Assembly (NCBI RefSeq): GCF_035492295.1
Contig: NZ_DATJJK010000021.1
Location: forward strand, 30,738 to 94,737
Direction of reading: 5' to 3'
Origin: Acidisoma sp035492295
GTDB taxonomy: Bacteria; Pseudomonadota; Alphaproteobacteria; Acetobacterales; Acetobacteraceae
DNA length: 64,000 nt
The notes beneath the pieces were generated by a model. The model did no database searches. It saw only the letters and a program-made list of their open reading frames with translations, and was not told the DNA's origin. The position numbers were made by a program, and so were the translations under genes. This document shows, piece by piece, positions 27,157-34,797 of this stretch (position 1 is its first letter; the number at the start of each line of letters is the position of its first letter).

Positions 27157-28020
27157 TCAGCAGGAGCCACCTCCTCGCCCGGTCGCAAGGGGCGCAACAA
27201 GTGCCTCTGCATCATCCCAATTCTTCCAGCCCCGCGCGCCAACACCGCCATTTATGAAATGCAGGAACACTGGAGGCAGGCAATCTCCGAACCCGTAGTC
27301 GGCGTCGATTCTATACCTAGAGACCGGCAGGCTCGGGCGATTTGCCTCCGGGTGGTGACGGAACCTGTCGACGATGCGGTTAAAACGTGCTGGCAAGACG
27401 GGATGCGAAGCCAGTCCAAACTTCCAGGCGGCAGCCGTGAGCGTTCCCTGGTCACGCACTTCCCAATATGGGTCCTCCAGCGCAAGCAGAGCATAGTCGT
27501 GCCACTGCTCCGCAAATTCCCCTGATTCACCAGAAAACAGGAACAGGCCCCCGTTCCAGTGACGCCAGTTGGGATCCGAGATGACTACCTCGAACTTCTC
27601 ATGAATTGCTCGCCGCAAATGATCGCAGTGCCCGGTCTGGCAACCGCAACGCACCGCGGTCCTGCTAAACCGGTCGAGCGTGACGTGATCCATGGCAAAG
27701 GTGATCGGGGGCACGAACTTGCAAAATATCTCATCCACGTCCGAAGAGACGGCAATCTGATCGCTGTCGAGATAGCAGGCCAAGCCCGGCGTAGCGACAA
27801 GGCGCGGCAACGACGTCTTGAGCAAAATAGCGGCCTGGTGGTCGTCCAACCCCGCAGGCACGTCCACCGAGAAGGTTTGGTCGTGCCCGACCGGCGCGCT
27901 GCGCGCGGTCACGACAACAATATCCGCCCGCGAAAAGCGCTTAAGGAAGCGCAGCGACGTTTCTACCTCGCGAGCGGACCGCTCGCCGCAGACGCAGAAG
28001 ACGAACGTATCCGTGCCCAT
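27157..28020 (-). CDS. GT8-like nucleotide-sugar glycosyltransferase
   Basis: A 287-aa cytoplasmic protein with a GT-A fold pattern: an N-terminal Rossmann-like strand, DSDQ (85-88) as the DxD metal and nucleotide-sugar site, and HWNGGLFLF (153-161) as the typical acceptor/donor loop of GT8-type enzymes. There is no signal peptide or membrane segment. It lies directly upstream of the triple glycosyltransferase and downstream of the HlyD-like gene. It presumably glycosylates the same target, perhaps one of the large proteins of this locus (inference). Donor and acceptor are unknown. Confidence 0.75.
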   Translation of the reverse strand: MGTDTFVFCVCGERSAREVETSLRFLKRFSRADIVVVTARSAPVGHDQTFSVDVPAGLDDHQAAILLKTSLPRLVATPGLACYLDSDQIAVSSDVDEIFCKFVPPITFAMDHVTLDRFSRTAVRCGCQTGHCDHLRRAIHEKFEVVISDPNWRHWNGGLFLFSGESGEFAEQWHDYALLALEDPYWEVRDQGTLTAAAWKFGLASHPVLPARFNRIVDRFRHHPEANRPSLPVSRYRIDADYGFGDCLPPVFLHFINGGVGARGWKNWDDAEALVAPLATGRGGGSC

Positions 28021-28056
28021 GGACCCATAACCGGAAGGTTGTCGGAAAAGCGCCGT

Positions 28057-29439
28057 TCACGTGATCGTTGCCGTCGTATTGTCGTAGTCAAAGACATAGC
28101 CACTCGGAAACGTCAGATTGCCAGACCCGTCAACCGGGTTGACGCACTGGGCGATCAGGTCCCACTTGTCATCGTCTCCCCGGCAGCGCACAGCGACAAC
28201 GTTACCGCTGATCGTCGTCGGAGCGCCTCCAGCATCAAATAGGTTCGTCGTGATGCTTAGGGTGGACCCGATATATATGGGGCCACGATAGATCAGCGTC
28301 ATGAGCAAGAAGATGCTGCTGTTGTCCTCAATACGTATCACCGGCTCGCCGGGCGTCGCAGATTCACCGGAATTTTTGTAGATGCCAGTGACGACCCCAG
28401 CGATTGGCGACATCAGGATCGTATTCAGATAGCCAACCTGCAACTGATACACGCCGAGATCGATTGCGCGGAGTTCGTTTTGCATGGAGGTCGCCAGGTT
28501 CGGGAGCGACTGAACCGCCAGGAACTGCGTGTATTGCTGGTCCAGCAAGCTGATCTGTGCCCTCTCGTTTTGCGCCTGATTCTCGATCGATGGAATTCTG
28601 TAACCGTAGTCGGTGTTAACGATTGTCTGGCCCTCGACAGAGTAGGCTTCCCCGGTCGAACTCTGCGTCTCACTCTGGCTGCCTCTGGTATCGATGTTCT
28701 GATCCGAGACGCCACCGCTTGTGCCCTGCTGGAATGTTTCCTGAATGTTGGGGCCAGTGATCGTCTCGGTGTAGCCACTCCCACCGCCGGGCATTGGTCC
28801 TTCACTTGCGGGACTGGTAAAGTTGGGCGCCCCGATGGACTCCATGTTCTCCTGACTGGTGGAGTGGGTCGTACCGGTCGAATGTCCAGTCGACAATGTT
28901 TGCCCTCGGCCGGATGACCAGTCCATCGTTGTGGTCGTCGAGTTGAGAACGCTGTTCGTCGTTCTGATGACGCCGACGCGTGAATCCGCCACGTAAGCCG
29001 CCGCCAGCTGGTCGGCCTGCTGCTGTGCCAGCATGGCGAGATTTGCCAGTCGGGCCGGTTTGGCATTGGCGCCTGTCCCAAAACTATCGGTGGCCGCGGC
29101 GACAATACCGGCGATGTTACCGTAACGATCAAAGTAAGCATTCTGACGAAGAGCGACAGCCCGGTCGAGGGCGGCTGCACGGGGCTCCGCTCGTAGGGAA
29201 GCAAGAGCGGACGCGGTCACGGGCGCGGAAGAGAGAATGCCCTGGGAATCAAATTGAAGGCGCGACGCATCGCCCGAAACGGTCGCGTCAAGGTCGGAGT
29301 AAAATGTCGTAAAATCAAAGCCAACGACGCTGGACCCCAGCGTGACGTTCATTTGCTCGATGATCCCACCGGCGTCGAAGCAAAGCTGCGCCGCTTTATA
29401 TGGACGTGAGCTCAAGGCAATGACCTTCGCGCTACCCAT
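28057..29439 (-). CDS. Lipoyl/HlyD-like protein lacking a membrane anchor
   Basis: A 460-aa protein. Two half-lipoyl motifs are visible. The first is near residues 23-40 (AGGIIEQMNVTLGSSV). The second is near 342-400 (MSPIAGVVTGIYKNSGE, then GEPVIRIED and a barrel strand), as in periplasmic adaptor proteins. Between them lie a possible helical hairpin (75-160 and 285-335) and a Ser/Thr/Gln/Gly-rich insert (165-275). Unlike classical HlyD/MacA proteins there is no N-terminal transmembrane helix or lipoprotein signal. It may be a scaffold or adaptor, and a secretion role is possible but unproven. A G-rich Shine-Dalgarno-like stretch precedes the ATG. The gene lies second in the operon. Confidence 0.65.
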   Translation of the reverse strand: MGSAKVIALSSRPYKAAQLCFDAGGIIEQMNVTLGSSVVGFDFTTFYSDLDATVSGDASRLQFDSQGILSSAPVTASALASLRAEPRAAALDRAVALRQNAYFDRYGNIAGIVAAATDSFGTGANAKPARLANLAMLAQQQADQLAAAYVADSRVGVIRTTNSVLNSTTTTMDWSSGRGQTLSTGHSTGTTHSTSQENMESIGAPNFTSPASEGPMPGGGSGYTETITGPNIQETFQQGTSGGVSDQNIDTRGSQSETQSSTGEAYSVEGQTIVNTDYGYRIPSIENQAQNERAQISLLDQQYTQFLAVQSLPNLATSMQNELRAIDLGVYQLQVGYLNTILMSPIAGVVTGIYKNSGESATPGEPVIRIEDNSSIFLLMTLIYRGPIYIGSTLSITTNLFDAGGAPTTISGNVVAVRCRGDDDKWDLIAQCVNPVDGSGNLTFPSGYVFDYDNTTATIT

Positions 29440-29466
29440 AAGTTGCCCCCTGGAAGTAGACCGCCT

Positions 29467-29793
29467 TTAGTTCGAAGGATGAACCACGCAGTCGATATTG
29501 CTCTCGAGCGCGCAGGTCGCAAAGACGCCCGAAATATTTTGAATTTGGATCGTCAGACACTCGCCTGGCTGTAGAGTTCCAAGCGTTGTCTGCGGACCGC
29601 CCGCGACTTGCGTGCCGATCTTCACCGGTTCGCCGAACACGTTGTTGCGTACATGCAGCAGAAGTGGCTTGTCGAAGCCTGCATTCATCGTCATTCCGGC
29701 AGAGCCCCAGAGAAAGATCGTTCCGCGAACGCGCACTTCGTAGCTTGCATGCGTCTTACTGAGGAAAGACGGCATAAATGGAGACTGTTGCAT
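29467..29793 (-). CDS. Small uncharacterised beta-rich protein, 108 aa
   Basis: I do not recognise the family. The ATG at 29793 is chosen because AGGAGG (read on the - strand from 29807 to 29802) lies 8 bases upstream; an in-frame GTG at 29862 has no such signal. The protein is predicted beta-rich (VRVRGTIFLWGSAG, LLLHVRNNVFG, CLTIQIQNISG) with three cysteines and no signal peptide. It is the first gene of the - strand operon with the HlyD-like protein, two glycosyltransferases and the 887-aa protein, so it is probably a small structural or accessory component. Confidence 0.6.
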   Translation of the reverse strand: MQQSPFMPSFLSKTHASYEVRVRGTIFLWGSAGMTMNAGFDKPLLLHVRNNVFGEPVKIGTQVAGGPQTTLGTLQPGECLTIQIQNISGVFATCALESNIDCVVHPSN

Positions 29794-30204
29794 CCGGATT
29801 GCCTCCTCGCGATGGCGGGGAATGACCGCTAGAACGACGTTTCCCGGTCCGGCATAGGCCACAACCCATTCCGGATGATCGACAAGCTTCCAATCATTAG
29901 CATTATTGTCTAATAGCGTACCGCTTGAGTGAAAGATAGCAACATTAGGCCACTGGACTCAGGAAATCATAAGACAGGCCAAAAGGAGTGTGCCAGGCTC
30001 GGCAGAGCGAAAGGACGGGTAGGCGCGGGACGACGCTGTACGCGCCTCCGGATCGCAGGCAGGGTCCTTCACTTTGCTATTCGCGCAAACTGTGCCCCGA
30101 GTTCCGATTGCGCCTTCGGTAGGTGATTATGGTAGTGTGCATGGAGCATTCTAGAAAAAATTGCTCGTCCTGTTTCTTGCTCTGCAACTTTGTTGTGCGG
30201 TGAA
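29794..30204. other. Divergent regulatory gap, no gene seen
   Basis: About 400 bases between the start of the - strand five-gene operon and the DUF1513-like gene. The part 29890-29940 is notably AT-rich and contains the inverted repeat ATTAG...CTAAT (29896-29914), a reasonable place for the operon's promoter. I see no convincing -35/-10 pair. A short + strand frame at 29929-30126 has no motif and is not accepted. Confidence 0.4.
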
Positions 30205-31281
30205 ATGGCCGGTTTGGACCCGCTGCCGATTGATGCTCGCGTAAGGCAAGAACAACGCCGCCGTTTAGGTGTGCTTGTGGGGGCTACGCGTTTCGCCACG
30301 CAACAGGGAACCGAGGAAAGCTTTCGCCTAGATCTCGTGGATCTTGATGCGTATGGTGGTGCTCCCGCGGGCATAGGACTTCCTTTCGCCGGACATGGGC
30401 TCGCGCTGCGCCCGGGTTCGTCACGCGAGGCGGTGATCTTCGAAAAGCGCGGCCGTGGCGGCTGCGCCGTCGATCTCGTTGCGCGACGCGTCATAAAATC
30501 TATAGAGCCAACGGCCGGTCATGCTTTTTATGGGCACTGCGCCTACGCTCCAAGTGGGAACGTCCTATTCATCGTCGAGACGCAACTTGGAAGTCTTGAG
30601 GGGGCGATCTCGGTGCGAGACCCGGACACGTTCGCCGTGCTTGGGACGATCCCTACCTATGGCGTGGCCCCGCATGATTGTCACATTCTTGAGGATGGCC
30701 GGACGCTGGTTGTCACGAACGGGGGCGGCCCCGTCACCTCGCCGTATCTACCGTCGGTGACGTTCATCGACGTCAATTCGCGAGCGCTGGTGGAACAACA
30801 CGAGTTTCGGGAGTTTAACTGGAACGCGGGACATGTTGCTGTCTTGGCCGGCAGAGCGTTCGCCGCAGTATCGGCGGCAAGAGACGGTCTAGCATCGCCG
30901 CTGCCACCGGGCGGCGTGACCCTGCGCAGGTGCGGCGACAGTCCCATCGGAATGAGCATGCCGAAGTCTGTCACCTCCCGACTTTTGGGAGAGTCGCTCA
31001 GCGTCGCGATCGATCCGACCTCACGAGTGGTATGTGCGACTCATCCCGCCGCTGATCTCGTGACATTCTGGAGTCTCGACGCTGGCGCGCTGGAGAGCTC
31101 TTTAGAGTTACCGCAGCCCCGTGGTGTCACGATGACACTTGACGGGCGGTTCTTCGCCGTGTCGTACGGGGTCGATGCGCGCGTGCTGCTCGTTGAGGCC
31201 CTTACTCTTCGTGTTGTGACCGGCCGCCGGGTTGGGGCCGGCATGCTGGGTGGAGCACATCTTTACACTTGGACCGGGTGA
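30205..31281 (+). CDS. DUF1513-like beta-propeller protein
   Basis: A 358-aa protein matching the DUF1513 pattern: GHGLALRP, HAFYGHCAY, GAISVRDPDT, a GVAPHDCHIL element and a LVVTNGGGP element. The fold should be a seven-bladed propeller. Known relatives are Tat- or Sec-exported and sit beside imelysin and iron-acquisition genes. Here no signal peptide is visible and none of those neighbours is present, so the gene is an orphan and possibly cytoplasmic. An in-frame TTG 15 bases upstream is an alternative start. The function is unknown. Confidence 0.65.
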   Translation: MAGLDPLPIDARVRQEQRRRLGVLVGATRFATQQGTEESFRLDLVDLDAYGGAPAGIGLPFAGHGLALRPGSSREAVIFEKRGRGGCAVDLVARRVIKSIEPTAGHAFYGHCAYAPSGNVLFIVETQLGSLEGAISVRDPDTFAVLGTIPTYGVAPHDCHILEDGRTLVVTNGGGPVTSPYLPSVTFIDVNSRALVEQHEFREFNWNAGHVAVLAGRAFAAVSAARDGLASPLPPGGVTLRRCGDSPIGMSMPKSVTSRLLGESLSVAIDPTSRVVCATHPAADLVTFWSLDAGALESSLELPQPRGVTMTLDGRFFAVSYGVDARVLLVEALTLRVVTGRRVGAGMLGGAHLYTWTG

Positions 31282-31512
31282 GGAGTGTGCCGGCGGCGGC
31301 GCCCGGTCGCGCGGATAGGCGCTCGCCTGATGAGACAGCAGCGATCCAGCCAGCGTAAGCTTGGTAGGCAGGGCTCTTGGACTGCACTGCGTTTGCGGAT
31401 GGATGAGATTGGTCGAAGCCGGAACCGATATGGATAGCCGCTTCTTTTGACGATGCGGCGAGGAGAAACCCGTGCTATTGGCAAGAAGCCGGTTCACTGG
31501 CCTTTTCGTTTA

Positions 31513-32493
31513 TCATCCCGCCGCCGCGGCTGATAGCCAGCTCATCGCATCCTCGAGCTCCTGTGGCATGTCTCCTTCGAAAACGACAACGAGGAAGTTG
31601 TCGCTTGCTGCCCCATCTTCGGCGACCTGAGCCTCAACGACCGGATAAAAAGTGTGATGCACAGCCTGTATAATGAGTGGTGCCGGGCATCCCTCGAACG
31701 CGAGCTGTCCTTTGATCCTCATGATGCGGCTGCCGTATTGGTTCAGTAGATCGTGCAACCAGATCTGGAATGCGGGCCATGCCAACGGCTGCTCCGGCCG
31801 GAGGAGAAGGCTCGAGATACCCGCCAAATGATCGAAGACTCTGTCACAGCGGAGATTGGACATCGCCATTGCCGCGGTCGTCCCGGTGAACAAGAAGTCG
31901 GGGTTGACCCCTCTGTCGCCGCGACAGATCGGTGCGAGCGGATTGAGTGTCGCCAAGCGCCTCTCCAGGGCTTCAATCGCTCGAACCTCTACGAGGTCGC
32001 ATTTTGAAATAAGAAGGCGATCCGCAAGGCAGATCTGGTTGCGGTTCGTGACGCTGCTGGCCAGTCGCGCCAGGCCATGTTCTGCGTCTACCAAAGTTAC
32101 TATGCTTTGCAGAGCGAAAACTTCGGCCAAGAGGGGGTGGCACCCGACCGAGGCCACGAGAGGTGCCGGCTCAGCAAGCCCGGTGGTCTCGATGATCACA
32201 CGTCGGAAGTTCGGCACCTCACCAGTAAGCCAGGATGTGTAAAGTTCCCGAAGAGTTTGAACGATGTCCTGCCGGATCGAGCAGCACAAACATCCGTTCG
32301 GCATCAGCATTACAGTGTTGGTCGCAGCCTTGATGAGGTTATGGTCGAGTCCGACTTCACCAAACTCATTGACGATAACAGCGGTGTCGCTCATATCGGG
32401 ACGGCGTAGCAGGTGGCCGATCAGGGTTGTCTTGCCGCTGCCCAAAAATCCGGTGAAGATCGCGATGGGCCAGGTTGAGGACAGTGCGGTCAT
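31513..32493 (-). CDS. CobW/COG0523 family GTPase (metallochaperone type)
   Basis: A 326-aa G3E GTPase. Motifs are P-loop GFLGSGKT (15-22), switch region VNEFGEVG, the metal-binding CxCC signature (Cys68, Cys70, Cys71), the IETTGLAEP element and the nucleotide-specificity element SKCDLV. The C-terminal CobW_C domain is present. Family members deliver zinc, cobalt or other metals to client enzymes in a GTP-dependent way. The start overlaps the stop of a LacI regulator by 4 bases, so the two are co-translated. The divergent operon ends with a metal-dependent cyclase-family hydrolase, which could be the client (inference). Confidence 0.88.
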   Translation of the reverse strand: MTALSSTWPIAIFTGFLGSGKTTLIGHLLRRPDMSDTAVIVNEFGEVGLDHNLIKAATNTVMLMPNGCLCCSIRQDIVQTLRELYTSWLTGEVPNFRRVIIETTGLAEPAPLVASVGCHPLLAEVFALQSIVTLVDAEHGLARLASSVTNRNQICLADRLLISKCDLVEVRAIEALERRLATLNPLAPICRGDRGVNPDFLFTGTTAAMAMSNLRCDRVFDHLAGISSLLLRPEQPLAWPAFQIWLHDLLNQYGSRIMRIKGQLAFEGCPAPLIIQAVHHTFYPVVEAQVAEDGAASDNFLVVVFEGDMPQELEDAMSWLSAAAAG

Positions 32494-33521
32494 GTGTCGC
32501 GCACAACGAGGTGCGGAGAGATCAGGATGCGCTCGGCCGGTCCTGCCGGCCTCATGATGCGCCTCAGTAGCAGGCTCGCGGCGCGGGCGCCCACTTCAAC
32601 CGGCAGTGTTGCAACGGTTGTCAAAGCCGGGACAGAATGCGACGATTCCGGGATATTGTCGAAGCCGACCACGCTCAAGTCTACGCCGGGAACGATTCCA
32701 AGTTGCCGCAACGCCACTACGACACCAAGCGCCAGCAGGTCGTTATGGCAGATGATCGCGCTCGGAGGATTGCTGCGGGAGAGGACCTCGGCCACCACTT
32801 CGCCGGCGTCAAATCGTGATGAGCGGCCCGGCAGAACCAAGCCTGCGCCGAGCCCACATTGCCGGACGGCACTGGTAAACGCAGCGATCCGCTCTCGCGC
32901 CGCCGATGTGTTTTTGGCGCTGGGCAAGAGCGCAATCCGGTCGTGACCTTTCGAGACCAAATACTCGACCGCCATGCGAGTGCCCATCGCGAAGTCCGGA
33001 GCAACAAAATCGCTCGCATCGCCACCGAAGGACCGAAGAATCTGGACGAAGGGGAGGTTCCAGTCGCGCATCCGTCCGAGGAGGAGCGGCGAACTGCCTT
33101 CCGCGGCACAGATGATGATACCCTCTACGCCACGCTCTCTGATGCGGCGGATGAAGCGCTCCTGACGTTCGGGGCTGTCGGCCGAGTTCGCGACAAAGCA
33201 AAGGCGGCCGTCAACGTCCAAAGTATCGTCGATGCCGGATAGAAGCTCGGCGTAAAACGGGTTGGTGATTTCGGGGACGATCACACCAATTGTCCCGGAC
33301 ACTCCGGAACGCAGCTGTGCGGCGCCGCGATTGTAGACGTATCCCACCGCAGAAATTGACTGTTGCACCCGCTCTCGTGTCTCGTCGGCTACCAGAGGGC
33401 TTTGGCGCAGCACCAGCGAGACTGTGGCCCGGGATACGCCGGCCGCTTCGGCGACCTGCACGATGGTCGCGCCACGGCGGGTCCCCGTTGACCGAGGGCT
33501 CAGCTTCTCACCGTCACCCAT
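32490..33521 (-). CDS. LacI family transcriptional regulator
   Basis: A 343-aa repressor. Residues about 19-40 form the LacI helix-turn-helix (IVQVAEAAGVSRATVSLVLR), with the hinge about 62-72 (NRGAAQLRSG). The C-terminal sensor domain has NPFYAEL and GFDNIPES. It is divergent from the ribose-type ABC operon that starts at 33688 and is the obvious controller of it. A 14-bp palindrome lies between them at 33586-33599. Downstream, the CobW gene overlaps by 4 bases. The effector is probably the sugar imported by the divergent operon. Confidence 0.92.
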   Translation of the reverse strand: MGDGEKLSPRSTGTRRGATIVQVAEAAGVSRATVSLVLRQSPLVADETRERVQQSISAVGYVYNRGAAQLRSGVSGTIGVIVPEITNPFYAELLSGIDDTLDVDGRLCFVANSADSPERQERFIRRIRERGVEGIIICAAEGSSPLLLGRMRDWNLPFVQILRSFGGDASDFVAPDFAMGTRMAVEYLVSKGHDRIALLPSAKNTSAARERIAAFTSAVRQCGLGAGLVLPGRSSRFDAGEVVAEVLSRSNPPSAIICHNDLLALGVVVALRQLGIVPGVDLSVVGFDNIPESSHSVPALTTVATLPVEVGARAASLLLRRIMRPAGPAERILISPHLVVRDT

Positions 33522-33585
33522 GTTTGTAGCCGAACGTCACCACGGGCATTCGCATAGCAACTTCCAGACCGTCCTGTCGAGAATA

Positions 33586-33599
33586 TTAGATCGATCTAA
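33586..33599. promoter_or_regulatory. Candidate LacI operator in the divergent gap
   Basis: TTAGATCGATCTAA is a perfect 14-bp palindrome with central CG, as favoured by LacI proteins. It lies between lacI (33521, leftward) and the ribose-type binding-protein gene (33688, rightward). A weak rightward promoter, TTGACC (33606-33611) and GAGAAT (33630-33635), lies just after it. Confidence 0.6.
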
Positions 33600-33687
33600 A
33601 TCCTGTTGACCCGTACGCGTCATTGGGTTGAGAATGGCAACATTCGTCGAAGGCTCCAGAAGAGAGCCGACGGAAGGGAGGCAGAAG

Positions 33688-34797
33688 ATGCCGTTTTTCG
33701 CAGCTGCGGCAAGGGCTGTCGCGGTAGGCTTCGGATTGGTCGTCTTGAGCCACGCGGCCTTCGCAAAGGATGACACGGTCGCGAGCGCCAAGGCAGCCGT
33801 CGCGCGTTATGCGGGACCGCAGACCGTGTGGGAGGGGCCAACATCGGCTCCCAAGCCTATGGCGGGCATGTCCATTGTTTATCTCTCCGGAGATGAACAG
33901 AACGACATCTCCCGAGAATACGGCCTCTTCATGAAAGCTGCGGCCGCGAAGCTAGGCTGGAAGCTGACCGTGATCGATGGCAAAGGCAGTCCGTCGAACT
34001 GGGTGTCGGGATTCAATCAGGCCATCGCGTTGAAACCAAACGGCATTGCTATCTTTGCTGACGCAAAAAGCCTGCAGGGTCCGATTCAAACGGCGGTTGC
34101 ACGGAACATCGTCGTCATCGGGCTGCACGCAGCCTCTCTGCCGGGCCCCAATCCTGCGCTTCATCTCTTCGTCAACATCCAGGAAGACCCGCGGGAAATC
34201 GGCCGTGCGGAGGCCGACTGGGCGATCGCGGACAGTGACGGCAAGGCGCGGGTCGTCATCATCACCCATAATGAATATCAAATTGCTCAGACGAAATCCG
34301 ATGCGACGCGCGACCGAGTCGAAGCGTGTTCCGGCTGCAAGGTTCTCGACTACTCTAACTTTCCAGCTTCGGAAGCGGCCCAGCGCATGCCGCAGTTGAC
34401 CACGAGCTGGCTGCAGCGGTTTGGTGTGCCAATCTACATCACCTCGGTTGGGGACAATGACCTCGATTTTGCGATCCCTGCACTTCGCAGCGCCGGAGTT
34501 TCGCCTAATCAAGCCAAACTGATCGGCGCTGACGGCAATCGCTCAGCCTACGAGCGAATTCGCCGCGGTAACGACTATCAGACGGTTACCGTGTCGGAGC
34601 CGATCGAGCTTCAAGCCTATCAGGCGATCGACGAGTTCAACCGCGCCTTCAACAAGGCGCCCCCGAGCGGCTTTGTGCAACCGCCCTATCTCGTCACTGC
34701 CGAGAATGTAAACACGGAGGGTGGCAAACAGGACGTTTTCATCCCTGACAATGACTACAAGAGCCATTACCTGAAGATCTGGGGCGTCGCCCCGTGA
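33688..34797 (+). CDS. Sugar ABC transporter substrate-binding protein (ribose type)
   Basis: A 369-aa periplasmic binding protein of the RbsB/Peripla_BP_4 class. Residues 1-26 form a signal peptide (cleavage near AAFA|KDD). The ATG at 33688 is chosen because it begins that signal and follows GGGAGG; the longer in-frame start adds a charged leader. Conserved-style elements include LGWKLTVIDGKG, DAKSLQGPI and a late ADGNRSAYERIR. Two closely spaced cysteines (CSGC, about residue 212) are present. The ATPase and permease genes overlap downstream. The ligand is unknown. Confidence 0.88.
   Translation: MPFFAAAARAVAVGFGLVVLSHAAFAKDDTVASAKAAVARYAGPQTVWEGPTSAPKPMAGMSIVYLSGDEQNDISREYGLFMKAAAAKLGWKLTVIDGKGSPSNWVSGFNQAIALKPNGIAIFADAKSLQGPIQTAVARNIVVIGLHAASLPGPNPALHLFVNIQEDPREIGRAEADWAIADSDGKARVVIITHNEYQIAQTKSDATRDRVEACSGCKVLDYSNFPASEAAQRMPQLTTSWLQRFGVPIYITSVGDNDLDFAIPALRSAGVSPNQAKLIGADGNRSAYERIRRGNDYQTVTVSEPIELQAYQAIDEFNRAFNKAPPSGFVQPPYLVTAENVNTEGGKQDVFIPDNDYKSHYLKIWGVAP

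Noticed and set aside
29929..30126. 65-residue + strand frame
   Set aside because: Basic composition, no motif, lies in a divergent promoter region.
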